Source of the DNA: Neoarius graeffei
Lineage: Eukaryota; Chordata; Actinopteri; Siluriformes; Ariidae
Assembly: GCF_027579695.1 (NCBI RefSeq)
Contig: NC_083569.1
Span: forward strand, 71,621,149 to 71,685,148
Reading direction: 5' to 3'
Length of the DNA: 64,000 nucleotides
A program made the position numbers and the translations under genes. The notes beneath the pieces are model-generated. The model saw only the letters and a program-made list of their open reading frames with translations, made no database searches and was not told the DNA's origin. Numbering within the stretch: position 1 is the stretch's first letter; each line of letters opens with the position of its first letter. This document shows, one piece after another, positions 54,426 to 64,000 of this stretch.

Positions 54426-55241
54426 AGTCCACGTTTTTGTGGTCTTTCACAATGTCCATGTCATGTGTTTATCATTCGTGGTGCGCATGGACTTAAATGA
54501 TTCAGCGCTGCAGTTTGTTCTGGTTTGGCATATGATGTCATCATTTTTGAAACTGCTTGCACAAAAAAATTGTACTGTATTAGATGGATGGTAAATCATT
54601 CAGTACAGTGTTAAATAAAGATGGTTAAGATGATTTCAGCTCCTTAGTGTTTGTATTTGTTTGCTTATAGAAAACAAAGGAAAATTCCCACACATGAAAT
54701 TCATCTCTGCAGTGCCTTTTGATTATTTTATCAAGGCATTTCATTATACAGACATATAATATAGGTCAACAAAAGAGGTGAATGAACAGGAATCTTCATC
54801 TGTTTTCTGTGGGTGTTTTTATGGGAATGTGGATTACTTACAGGTCTATTTGAGGGGTGCCTATGATTTGCATGTTCCACATTTTATCATAAGTGTGTCA
54901 TGCAGTGTGGGACACTGGTCTGGTCTGGTCTTGGTCTTGACTCGGTCTCTTCCTGCCTCGGTCTTGGTCTTGTCTCGGTCTTGACCCCTCAAAGTCTTGG
55001 TCTTGGTCTTGTCTTGGTCTCGGTTTAGGTGGTCTTTACAACAATGTTTTTTACCCCCCAGGTAATTAGGCTAATGAATGATAGTTCAACTGGAAGGATG
55101 ACTGAGGTCTGAGCTTAGTTACTAGGTTTACTGTACTTGGATGTTTTTTAATGTTATTTATAGTCTTTTATTTATTGAACAGTGTGGAGAGAGTGCCAAG
55201 GCACATTGTTTTTCATTGCTGTGGTACTTTGTACTAATATC

Positions 55242-55582
55242 TCATCTCATTATCTCTAGCCGCTTTATCCTGTCCTACAGGGTTGCAGGCAAGCTACGGG
55301 CGAAAGGCGGGGTACACCCTGGACAAGTAGCCAGGTCATCACAGGGCTGACACATAGACACAGACAACCATTCACACTCACATTCACACCTACGGTCAAT
55401 TTAGAGTCACCAGTTAACCTAACCTAACCTGCATGTCTTTGGACTGTGGGGGAAACCGGAGCACCCGGAGGAAACCCACATGCAAACTCCACACAGAAAG
55501 GCCCTCGCCGGCCACGGGGCTCGAACCCAGGACCTTCTTGCTGTGAGGCGACAGCGCTAACCACTACACCACCGTGCTGCCC
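55242..55582 (-). mobile_element. tRNA-derived SINE (GATGA family, right arm)
   Basis: Mirror of 21640-21976. It has an extra AACCT near 55420. Confidence 0.9.
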
Positions 55583-55688
55583 ACTTTGTACTAATATGCA
55601 TATGATAAATAAACCTGAATTGAACTTGGCATTTGAATTTCCCGGCAAACATTGATTTTCGTGACGTCACGTGCAGGATGCCTCCTTC

Positions 55689-55792
55689 TTGAAGAAATTT
55701 GCAGAAAACCACCAGGTCGTTTTCTCATAAACAAACCAGCGCTGGTTTGTTTATGAGAAAACGACCTGGTGGTTTTCTGCAAATTTCTTCAA
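55689..55792. repeat. Perfect 104-bp palindrome (right arm)
   Basis: Identical arms of 52 bp, centre between 55740 and 55741. Mirror of 21430-21533. Confidence 0.97.
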
Positions 55793-55813
55793 CGTTATCA
55801 CATAATTATTAAA

Positions 55814-56008
55814 ATGGATAACAGATGTATCATAGGAGGGTGTAGCAACACCAATCTTGATGGGATTAGTACTCATCGTTTTCCAAAAGACAGGACAATG
55901 AGGGAAAAATGGTAGTGCTTCGTGCGAGGCCCCCGGAAGCCGAGGACCAAAGCAGAGCCAAGAAAAAGACCAAGAAAATCGGCGATTCACAAGTTGACTG
56001 TTGCAAGG
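55814..56008 (+). pseudogene. THAP first exon of element C (right arm)
   Basis: Reads MDNRCIIGGCSNTNLDGIST, then HRFPKDRTMREKW and a stop. Here the HRF of THAP fingers is kept (HPF in the left arm). It ends at a GGTAAG donor. Confidence 0.72.
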
Positions 56009-56138
56009 GTAAGAAATAAGAGAGACTATAGAGGTTTCTTAGTCACGTGACCGGAAACTGTTTACACCGCCATGTTGGAGTGAAAGCAAACCGGCTCGGT
56101 GCTTCATAACGTGTAACAGATCCGTCAGGACTGCAACA

Positions 56139-56538
56139 TTGAACATGGCGCAAAACGAGAAGTCGAGTGGGATCGTTTCCCCAGCACTGTCAGATTTAGC
56201 GGAAAGTTATGATAGTACGCATAAGGCAAGATATGTGGAGAAAATGGTGATCGCTGGTCTCACACCCGATCCTTACTTGCTACCGGAGGTGATGTTTACT
56301 GCTTGTTTGGATGAAGTGATAGAGAACATTCCTGGTTTGGCATATCAAGATATATACCACTACCTGATAGACCAAACCTCAGACTATACACATGAAAAAA
56401 TGAAGAGTTATAAGAGTTTGCAAGCTTATAAATATTATTTTTCCGGATTTCTCACGCATTTAAGAACACGTGTCATGGGACGAGGACCTGCACAGCAAGT
56501 ATCCCCAGGTGCCGAATCCAAAGTGTTTGTTATGGCAA
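56139..56538 (+). CDS. SWIM/YqaJ-type N-terminal exon of element A (right arm, open)
   Basis: Open for about 133 codons to a GTAATT donor at about 56539. It reads MNMAQNEKSS; a second ATG two codons on gives MAQNEKSS. It continues through TPDPYLLPEVMF, YQDIYHYLIDQTSDYT, KSYKSLQAYKYYFSGFLTHL and ESKVFVMAK. Compared with family proteins it lacks everything downstream (SWIM finger, exonuclease). The exon starts about 110 bp inside the terminal repeat, which therefore probably contains its promoter. Confidence 0.7.
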
Positions 56539-56591
56539 AGGTAATTTAATCTTTTAAATTTTTGTTTCTAATAGAATTGGATTGATAAAAA

Positions 56592-56975
56592 CTCATCTCA
56601 TCTCAATATCTCTAGCCGCTTTATCCTGTTCTACAGGGTCGCAGGCAAGCTGAAGCCTATCCCAGCTGACTACGGGCGAAAGGCAGGGTACACCCTGGAC
56701 AAGTCGCCAGGTCATCACAGGGCTGACACAGACACAGACAACCATTTACACTCACATTCACACCTACGGTCAATTTAGAGTCACCAGTTAGCCTAACCTG
56801 CATGTCTTTGGACTGTGGGGGAAACCAGAGCACCCGGAGAAAACCCATGCGGACACGGGGAGAACATGCAAACTCCGCACAGAAAGGCCCTGGCCCCGCT
56901 GGCCACAGGGCTTGAACCCAGACCTTCTTGCTGTGAGGCGACAGCTCTAACCACTACACCACCGTACCACCCTTT
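56592..56975 (-). mobile_element. tRNA-derived SINE (GATGA family, right arm)
   Basis: Mirror of 20240-20630, inside element A. Confidence 0.9.
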
Positions 56976-57384
56976 GATAAAAGCTACCACTTATAATATT
57001 TTGATGTAGCGATTGTGAGTTGACTGACATCTGATCCTTTCAAACGTAATGTTAAAAGTTGTAACCTAGTTAATCACCACTTCTTGCGTCTGCATGTTTG
57101 ATCCTGGACCTTGTAGAATCATGTAGGCCTTTGACTTTGCACGCTACATGCTGCTAAGCATTTCTACAGCATACATCCAGATGTGTTTCTTTATTCAACA
57201 TGTGCTTAATAATTTGATACAATGTATGGATTGATTGTGTTTTCTTTCAATGATATAAAGACTTGTATACTATATGTTTTTGAGCAGAACTATGGGGGGG
57301 TGTCAAAACTATAAATTGCTTCTATAGATGAATTTTACATTTATCCTACATTATCCTCATTATCGAATGAGTAATGATTCATAC

Positions 57385-57583
57385 CTCCGACAAAGTGTTC
57401 ATTGCATATACAACTGGTCACAGCTGGTCTCCATTCGCTCCTGGCGTTGGACGAGTCAGCTCTCCGTAATGCAGCAATCCATTTTTCACGGTGGTCGTGA
57501 TCGGCCGGGAATCTGTGAAAGGATAGTCCGGGTTTCTTTCCTCGATAATTCTGACACCCTACAGCAACACAATTTAGAACCAT
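57385..57583 (-). CDS. THAP-domain first exon of element A (right arm)
   Basis: Same as 19628-19826, with two changes (ADHDH for ADRDH; ALRRAD for ALWRAD). The finger residues C, C, W and CNEHF are kept, and it ends at the GTATGA donor. Confidence 0.8.
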
Positions 57584-57731
57584 GGCACAGAATCTGGTTT
57601 ACAAATGCGATCAAAAACTTGCTGTCTCCAGCACTGCCTTCTTACACGCTGAGTGATCGGTTTGTTTTCACTCCAACATGGCGGTTTAAACAAGCGGTAA
57701 TTTATGCGTGACGTCAGCAAAGAAACCTCTA

Positions 57732-58632
57732 TTGACCCATCCCACGTGACATCACGACAAATGCGGCTGCCATTTTGGACATGAACTACCAGTAGTCTAC
57801 CACAGCCAACAACGAGGAACGACGGCGAAGCATCGAAAGGAATATAGCCATCAAAGAAATTTTTACTTTCAGCAAGACTTCCATCATGCCATTATATTGT
57901 TGTGCACCTGGATGTAGTAACCATCAACACACAAGGCAAGATTTATCATTTTATCGGATCCCAACAGATGCTGACCGACGGAGAAGATGGATAGGGCCAT
58001 TAACAGGAAAGATTGGCAGCCCTCGGCATACCAACGCTTGTGTAGTGACCACTTTGTTGGAGGTAAGACGAATAAAATTAGCCAGAAAAGGCATTACATT
58101 GCTGTTAACATTTTGTGGCGGCGAGTGTGTAACCAAATAGGTTAAAATAACCCATTGTAACCTCTTTGTTCTTCTGTAGTAGCTATTAGCTAACGACATT
58201 AGCTAACGTTGTGTTCCTTTGCTGTTGGTAGACTGTAGGACAGATCAGAGGTAATGTCCTACAAATAAGTGTTCAAAACAAGAGGAACATGTATTTGTCT
58301 CTTAAATCCAGGCCGTTCCCTGTAATCTGTAACAACGGTTGGAGAAAGTAATGGCAAATAGTGAGTGCACAAACCATAGAAGGTAAACTGTACACAGCAC
58401 CAGGGCAGTGTGATGGTATGTCTACTTTTAGATTGTGTTAGCTTATCAATGAACACATTCGTCACTCGACAAGTTTCACGTCTTTACGACGGATACTTAA
58501 ATGTGTGTTAGGTATTATTGTTGCAGTCTAAGCAGTCATCTTCCTCGCATTCAAACCGATTCGGACCGAAGTCCACTTCATGTCCAAAATGGCGGTCGCA
58601 TTTACGAAGGTCACGTGAGTGGGAAGGGTCAG
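57732..58632 (+). mobile_element. Element D: THAP transposon present only in the right arm
   Basis: About 55-bp imperfect terminal inverted repeats (TGACCCATCCCACGTGACAT against TGACCCTTCCCACTCACGTG on the other strand), both with GCCATTTTGGACATGAA. The left arm has the empty site CCTCTATACTC. No clear target duplication: the element sits between two TA dinucleotides. About 900 bp, only a first exon recognised. Confidence 0.8.
57886..58062 (+). pseudogene. THAP first exon of element D
   Basis: MPLYCCAPGCSNHQHTRQDL, then SFYRIPTDADRRRRW, is a THAP finger start. The following KDWQPSAYQRLCSDHFVG is in another frame, so one indel lies between (near 57985-57995). The exon ends at a GTAAGA donor. 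Not the same family as the element A or C fingers. Confidence 0.75.
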
Positions 58633-59180
58633 TACTCTAAATTAGGTGTTCCTGTGTTTGTGCAGTACACAGATAATGTTATTTATTGACACACACAAAA
58701 GTAAACAACACGAAAGTGCTGGGCGATAATACTCTTACTTCACATGTATCAAGGGATATGCGTGTCAGTGCTTGAGATCTTGGGACCTGTCAAATGCATT
58801 AAATGTATTTACAACCCTGCTTAGCCGATTCCATGTGTGTAGCTTATGAAATCTTTCTCCTACAATAGCCAGTACTCTTCTAAATGAAGAAATATATAAA
58901 TACATAAAAGTAATTAGAAAAAACATGATTTATGTAACAATAGATAGATTAGCATTGATACATGAATCCAGGGGTTTAGAAGCTCAGGCAACAATTCCAT
59001 ATTTCAATGCAAAATCGCTAGCTGCTAAACTTGGTCTACACAGGCTGTGCACCGAATCCATGCAAGCTCTCTCAGCCTGCTGGCGGATCCGCATGTGACG
59101 TCACGAACCTGGCTCCAGACTCCCTTGGGATTTTTCCAGACGCGTTTTGTTATTTTATTTTTTTCTGCTGTAGACAGATG
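58633..59180 (-). mobile_element. Element C, left part (right-arm copy)
   Basis: Mirror of 18940-19477, including the CRE-like site near 59095-59107. Confidence 0.5.
58739..58879 (-). CDS. Exon of an unrecognised transposon gene (right arm)
   Basis: Mirror of 19233-19373. Both splice signals are kept and the frame reads the same residues with a few substitutions. Confidence 0.4.
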
Positions 59181-59193
59181 GCCTTGTGCAAAA

Positions 59194-59572
59194 TTGGCAG
59201 CACGGTAGTGTAAGTGGTTAGTATGGTCACCTCACAGCAAGAAGGTTCCGGGTTCGAACCCAGCAGCCGACGAGGGCCTTTCTGTGTGGAGTTTGCATGT
59301 TCTCCCCGTGTCTGTGTGGGTTTCCTCCGGGTGCTCCGGTTTCCCCCACAGTCCAAAGACATGCAGTTAGGTTAATGTGGGGCGGCCTTGGGCTGAAGTG
59401 CCCTTGAGCAAAGGTACCTAACCCCTGACTGCTCCCCGGGCGCTCTAGTGTGGCTGCCCACTGCACTGTGTGTGTGTTCACTGCTTCAGATGGGTTAAAT
59501 GCAGAGGATGAATTTCACTGTACTTGAAGTGTGCATGTGACAAAGTTTTCTTCTTCTTCTCTTCTTCTTAAA
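59194..59572 (+). mobile_element. SINE with GATGA-family head and a different 3' body (right arm)
   Basis: Mirror of 18541-18917, head at the left (GGCAGCACGGTAGTG), CTTCTT run at the right. Confidence 0.8.
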
Positions 59573-59795
59573 TTACCCATTCTGGATGAGTGTGTAAAGG
59601 GACATACTTTCATATAAAAAAAACACGAAATTGGTCCAGGATATGCACTTTAAACATGAAATTAAACCCACCACTTGATCATGTAAAATATGGTAGCGAT
59701 TTTACTTAAATCACTGCATACAAAGAATGTAATGTCAAAGAAAACTGATGACAGCTAATCAACATAAGCTCTTTAATAAAAACACACCTAATATC

Positions 59796-59924
59796 CAGCA
59801 AGCCCCTATTCCCTCTCCCAAAAATCAATTTAATATATAGTCCCCGGGTAGGGCCCGTATCAGATATTAAACTGATAACAGTAGATACTACAACTTGATC
59901 TTAGCCAAAAGGCCGAGAAGTGAT
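59796..59924 (-). pseudogene. U2 snRNA copy 4, 3'-truncated (right arm)
   Basis: Mirror of 18184-18312. Its 5' loop has the canonical CTTCTCGGCC where the left copy has CTTCTTGGCC. It has the same insertion before GTAGTA and the same loss of stem-loops III and IV. Confidence 0.85.
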
Positions 59925-60107
59925 ACTTTAGCTGATGAACGACAGGGGAGCATCCTTCACTACACAACACACGAGGACTGAGGATACGGCTTTATTCACT
60001 AAACAGTTAAATATAAAAACTGCATTGTTACCGTGCAATTAACCAAAAACCTCAACAAGAACAAAAGAGGCAACAGAAACACAAATTAGTAGTTTTAAGT
60101 CTGTGCC

Positions 60108-60472
60108 GCACGGTGGTGTAGTGGTTAGCGCTGTCGCCTCACAGCAAGAAGGTCCAGGTTCGAGCCCCGTGGCCGGCGAGGGCCTTTCTGTGTGGAGTTT
60201 GCATGTTCTCCCCGTGTCCGCGTGGGTTTCCTCCGGGTGCTCCGGTTTCCCCCACAGTCCAAAGACATGCAGGTTAGGTTAATTGGTGGCTCTAAATTGA
60301 CCGTAGGTGTGAGTGTGAATGGTTGTCTGTGTCTATGTGTCAGCCCTGTGATGACCTGGCGACTTGTCCAGGGTGTACCCCGCCTTTCGCCCGTAGTCAG
60401 CTGGGATAGGCTCCAGCTTGCCTGCAACCCTGTAGAACAGGATAAAGCGGCTAGAGATAATGAGATGAGACG
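60108..60472 (+). mobile_element. tRNA-derived SINE (GATGA family, right arm)
   Basis: Mirror of 17640-18003. Confidence 0.9.
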
Positions 60473-60931
60473 GATGGGTGGATGGAAGTTGCCTCCCAGT
60501 GACCAAATGTGGTACTGCACGTCAGACTGAAGCAGCCATTTTAGATGTGAGGATAGAATTTAGGGAGCACTGAGCAGTGTCATATAGTTGAAATCTCCAG
60601 CAATAATAAACAGGCCATTAGGGTGTACATTTTGCATGAGCATGTCAGAATCCTAGGAGTGACAAGAAAATACCGTCACACCCCAGGAGTCTCATAATGG
60701 AATTAATTATCAATAGATAATTTATTTACAATTGTGTTGTATTTCATGAGCTGTAAGTAATAGCAACCCCCCCAACAACCCATACGAATTAATACAAGCT
60801 ATGCTAGTACTTAAGGAAAAAAGAACGTTCTATAAAGTGTGCTCAGTAAAGCGGGTATATTTGTACTACGCTGCTATTAATTAAACTGCACTCTCAAATT
60901 GTCATGATTGTCTGTTTTTATACAGTGAAAT
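60473..60931. other. U1 downstream spacer (right arm)
   Basis: Mirror of 17127-17639. No gene seen. More diverged from its left counterpart than the neighbouring segments (about 60740-60900). Confidence 0.55.
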
Positions 60932-61094
60932 CAGGGGAGAGCGCGAACGCAGTCCCCCACTACCACAAATTATGCAGTCGAGATTCCCACATTTGGAGAA
61001 TTCGCAGGGGTCAGACAGCCGGCGTGCAATGGCTGAGCCTTGCCCTGGGTGAACCACCTTCTTGATCATGGTATCTCCCCTGCCAGGTAAGTAT
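60932..61094 (-). ncRNA. U1 snRNA, full length (right arm, outer)
   Basis: 163 nt, 5' end ATACTTACCTG at 61094, with a normal Sm site. Differences from the others: GGCAAGGCTC, GCACGCCGG in stem-loop II, and AATTCTCC for AATTCCCC. PSE at 61135-61155 and SPH-like site beyond; 3' box GTATAAAAACAGA. Stem-loop II is hit, so it may be a weaker variant. Confidence 0.92.
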
Positions 61095-61134
61095 GAGTTC
61101 ACAACCCACTGCGGAGCGCCGCCACCACCACACA

Positions 61135-61155
61135 CACTCTTCACCATCATGGTGA
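61135..61155 (-). promoter_or_regulatory. PSE of U1 (right arm, outer)
   Basis: Same sequence and spacing as the other full-length U1 copies. Confidence 0.72.
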
Positions 61156-61364
61156 GGATAACATTTCCCATGATGCACTGCTCCGGACCATATACGGAGA
61201 GCCACGCTTTTCCGGAAGTAGTTCTTCACTCCAACTTGATCACTCAGTTCGCAAAGTCTCATCTTTTCCACATTCTACTTCGAGAGACAATATAACATTG
61301 GGCATGAGCTTGCAAAACAAAAATGATGAACTCTAATGTAATTCCATGTTTGGCCAATTTTTTT

Positions 61365-61794
61365 TTAAATACACAAGAACAGTATCCTGAAATCATCCCC
61401 CAAATTTGTTTCTTTCTTGAACGAATTTAAATGATACTTAAGAGTCTTTAAATTTGTAAAAAGGTGCAAAAGCAGAAAGATTGATATTTTAAAACATTTT
61501 CCCACTGAATTAGATAACTGAGATAAAACCATTTCCCCCTTGGACACGTTTTTCTTAATTGTTCATTTTCTTGTGTGTTTTCTTTTGTCTCCCCCTTCTG
61601 TCCATGGATATCTTTAACTACAGCATTTCATACACAATTTATTTTCAATTTTGTACCGTATTATAAAAGCTGTTTATCCAGGATTTTTATTAGATTGTTC
61701 CCTTTGATAACTTCTCTGTTCTTTCCTATATTTAGTAGGATAACACGATATTATACTATATTGGTTTTGTACTTTCAATAAAGACTCAAGATTC
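61365..61794 (+). mobile_element. L1-type LINE 3' end, fossil (right arm)
   Basis: Mirror of 16274-16695. Confidence 0.6.
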
Positions 61795-63005
61795 AAAGAT
61801 TTTTTATTTTCAATTCATATCCAGGACATATAGGAGAATCGAAATGCCGTTTCTCTCTCACCTTACAGATAAAAAGTATTTATATTAAGAAAAATAACAT
61901 ATAAATATAGATAATATAGGTAAAATACACTAAAATCAATGTACAAAATAGCAGTAATGCAAATACCGTACAGTATCTGTAACGGAGAAGGTGCTTAGAA
62001 GAGCAGCTTATGAGGTGTACATGAGCAGTAGTGCAAATGAGCAATAGCAGCAGATACAACAGGAATGCAAATGATTGTAGTGTGATGTGCAAACGGATGA
62101 GATAGAGTTTCTTGTGTGAATGAATGTGTTACAGACCAGGGGTAGGTAGTGAACAGTGTTCAGCATCCTGACAGCTTGGTGGATGAAGCTATTCAGTAAT
62201 CTTGTGGAGCAGGCCCGGAGGCTCCGGTACCTTTTCCCTGAGGGCAGGAGGCTGAAGAGTGAATGTGAAGGGTGGGAGGTGTCACCAGCGATGCTGACGG
62301 CTCTGCGGGTGAGACGGGAGTGATAGATGTCCGTAAGGGAGGGCTGAGGGGTACCAGTGATCTGGCTGGCCGTGTTCACTATGCATTGCAGAGTCTTCCG
62401 GCAGGAGGCATTGCAGCCTCCGTACCACACAGTGATGCAGCCAGTGAGGACACTCTTAATGGTGCCCCTGTAGAAAGAGCACATGATGGGGGGTGGGACT
62501 CGTGCACTCCTCAGTTTGCGGAGGAAGTAGAGGCGAGTTTGAGCCTTCTTGGCCAGCGATGCGGTGTTGTTGGACCAGGAGAGGTCCTCAGCGATGTGCA
62601 CCCCTAGGAATTTGGTGCTGCTCACCCTCTCCACTGCAGCACCGTCGATGGTCAGAGGGGGATGCTGTGAGTGACCTCTTCTGAAGTAGACCACAATCTC
62701 TTTGGTCTTCCCCACATTCAGGAAGAGATTGTTGTCTTCACTCCACTGGACCAGTTGGCTCACCTCATTCCTGTAGTTGGCTTCACCTTTGTTAGTGATG
62801 AGGCCCACCACAGTCACGTCATCCGCAAACTTGATGTGGTTGGTGCTGTAGATTGGTACACAGTCATGGGTTAGCAGGGTGAAGAGCAGCAGGCTGAGCA
62901 CACACCCTTGTGAGGCCACTGTGCTCAGCATGATGGTCCTAGAGGTGTTACTGCCAACCCGAAAGTTCTGTGGCCTTCCTGTGAGAAAGTCCAGCACCCA
63001 GTTAC
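61795..63005 (-). mobile_element. L2/CR1-group LINE RT part (right arm)
   Basis: An open frame of 329 codons (62008-62997) from WVLDFLTGRP to the C-terminus. The RT box reads KFADDVT, the canonical FADD, whereas the left arm has FVDD. About 15 residues differ between arms. The upstream part lies beyond the element at 63006 and outside the window. Confidence 0.87.
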
Positions 63006-64000
63006 CAGGGATGAGAGTGGGTGGTCACCAAAAAAGCAGAAAACAAGATGGCGCCCAAAGCCGGGGGTCTGGGAGGGAAACCCCCCCAGGAAATTTTTGA
63101 AAAATAAGGTCTTACAAACCACTTTTCCTGCAATCTGAGCTGTAGTAGATGAAAAATCTGTTGTCTTTTTTTATATATTTACATGAAAATATGTTTCAAA
63201 TCAATAGGAGTGTTGTTTGAATTCAAAATAAAATCACATTCTACATTCAAGGGTATGGTTATAATTTATGATCAACAAAAATGACAAACTAAATTCACAT
63301 TAAATGTAAGTTTTATTAATTATCAAAATGTTCATATATTAAATAAAATTTCTTATGGGGAAAAGGTCAGTCACCCTATGTCCTCATTAGTTGCATATGA
63401 TTTCAAAGTCTTTTGAAATATTTAAGTTTTCAAAACTGTCAGCATTAATTCAGATTTACTGACCATCATATACATGTTCAATGTATTAAATCAAACGAAT
63501 GCTAAGTTTATGGGATAATGTCTATGTACACTTTATACAATTATTTATAGTTCACAGTCACTTCTCATTTTCATTTAATAATTTCGACGACTTCTTCAGC
63601 CTTTTGGCCAAAGACAAAAGCTTGTCAGTCCTCTCTCTGTTTTTTATACCAGCATCGATTTCACGTACCTTCGCTTCGTCTCGCTTGTCAATTGTATTCG
63701 GCATTTTGAGTAAAAAAGCCGATACGAAAGAGAAATGTATTTTTGAAGCGCAGCGACGATAAATATGTGCAAGTTTCGATAAAATAGAACAGATGCGGGT
63801 ACTTTTGTAAGAACTGTTATGATTGGCTTTTGTTCTCTCCCACACTCTTGTAAGAACTGTTATGATTGGCTATCATGCTCTCGCCAGCGATGTTTTGGCC
63901 AATTACATTGTAGATAACACGTATTCTACCGCGAGACTTAGTGAGACTAAAGATGGCGAAAATGCAAACATGTAACATCGTCGTACGCTTGAGTATCACG
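63006..64000 (-). mobile_element. hAT-like element, CAGGGATGAGAG end (right arm, cut by the window)
   Basis: Starts CAGGGATGAGAG after the target AGTTAC. Mirror of 13949-15056. The far end is outside the window. Confidence 0.75.

Larger units (their letters stand above)
48506..55046 (+). mobile_element. Large hAT element (right arm)
   Basis: Mirror of 22171-28755: starts TAGTGTTGTAGTAC, ends TTACAACAATG. It contains the GCAACTT element (48777-51086), Kolobok, the split SINE/hAT pair and the transposase C-terminus. Confidence 0.75.
43771..55620 (+). mobile_element. L2/Rex-type LINE split by nested insertions (right arm)
   Basis: Blocks at 43771-43900, 48319-48505 (IIGVPLEPLQNIYWKRSTKK to RFRDSFY) and 55047-55620 mirror the left-arm LINE. 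They are split by the Charlie-like hAT, the large hAT and a SINE. Confidence 0.8.
56029..57731. mobile_element. Element A: two-gene THAP/SWIM-YqaJ-type transposon (right arm)
   Basis: TAGAGGTTTCTT at the left, AAGAAACCTCTA at the right. The SWIM/YqaJ-type gene reads inward from the left and the THAP gene inward from the right. A second transposon (element D) is inserted exactly at its right end. Confidence 0.8.
41750..64000 (-). repeat. Right arm of the giant inverted repeat
   Basis: Reverse-complement counterpart of 14067-31955. It contains two insertions the left arm lacks: an L1 at 44437-47936 and a THAP element at 57732-58632. It runs off the window. Confidence 0.93.

Noticed and set aside
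1-64000. LTR retrotransposons, endogenous retroviruses or Polinton-like elements
   Set aside because: I saw no gag, protease, integrase or envelope-like frames and no paired long terminal repeats. The reverse transcriptases here are L1, L2/Rex, APE-type LINE and Penelope.
1-64000. U4, U5, U6 or 5S RNA genes within the snRNA cluster
   Set aside because: I looked for their conserved starts and cores and found none; only U1 and U2 are present.

Overview
This is vertebrate, almost certainly teleost fish, nuclear DNA. The signs are GT-AG introns, fish-type tRNA-derived SINEs, Tc1, Kolobok, hAT, Harbinger and Penelope remnants, teleost L1 and L2/Rex-like LINEs, and vertebrate-type U1/U2 snRNA genes with PSE and 3' box signals. 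No ordinary protein-coding host gene was found. No LTR element was recognised.

The only host genes are spliceosomal snRNA copies. There are six U1-type genes (16964, 30587, 36394, 37351, 42997, 60932), five of full 163-nt length. There are four U2-type copies (935, 13235, 18184, 59796), all visibly degenerate. U1 and U2 share long homologous flanks, so they once formed a mixed tandem U1/U2 repeat unit that mobile elements later split up.

Layout: 1-14 kb is a repeat-rich flank holding two U2 copies, L1 tails, a Penelope element, foldback elements, a satellite block and an APE-type LINE. From about 14067 to the window end the sequence is one very large inverted repeat. The left arm (about 14.07-31.95 kb) is mirrored by the right arm (about 41.7-64.0 kb), and the palindrome continues past the right edge. 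Between the arms lies an extra direct copy (33.37-37.15 kb) of the inner right arm (39.97-43.77 kb), a divergent U1 copy and a Tc1 transposon.

Both arms carry the same nested stack: an L2/Rex-like LINE holds a SINE, a 6.6-kb hAT and a Charlie-like hAT, and the 6.6-kb hAT itself holds two SINEs, two further hAT-like elements and a Kolobok. The arms differ by a 3.5-kb L1 (44437-47936), a 0.9-kb THAP element (57732-58632), point changes and small indels. They have therefore diverged since they were copied, or they are two haplotypes joined in assembly.

The most unusual biology is a cluster of THAP-domain DNA transposons (five THAP exons in at least four element types, some paired with a SWIM/YqaJ-type second gene on the other strand). 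Their terminal repeats look like promoters (CRE-like TGACGTCA plus YY1-like CCGCCAT). Also notable are a perfect 104-bp palindrome, a 38-bp satellite embedded in three unrelated transposon coding regions, and a U1 Sm-site variant shared by two copies.
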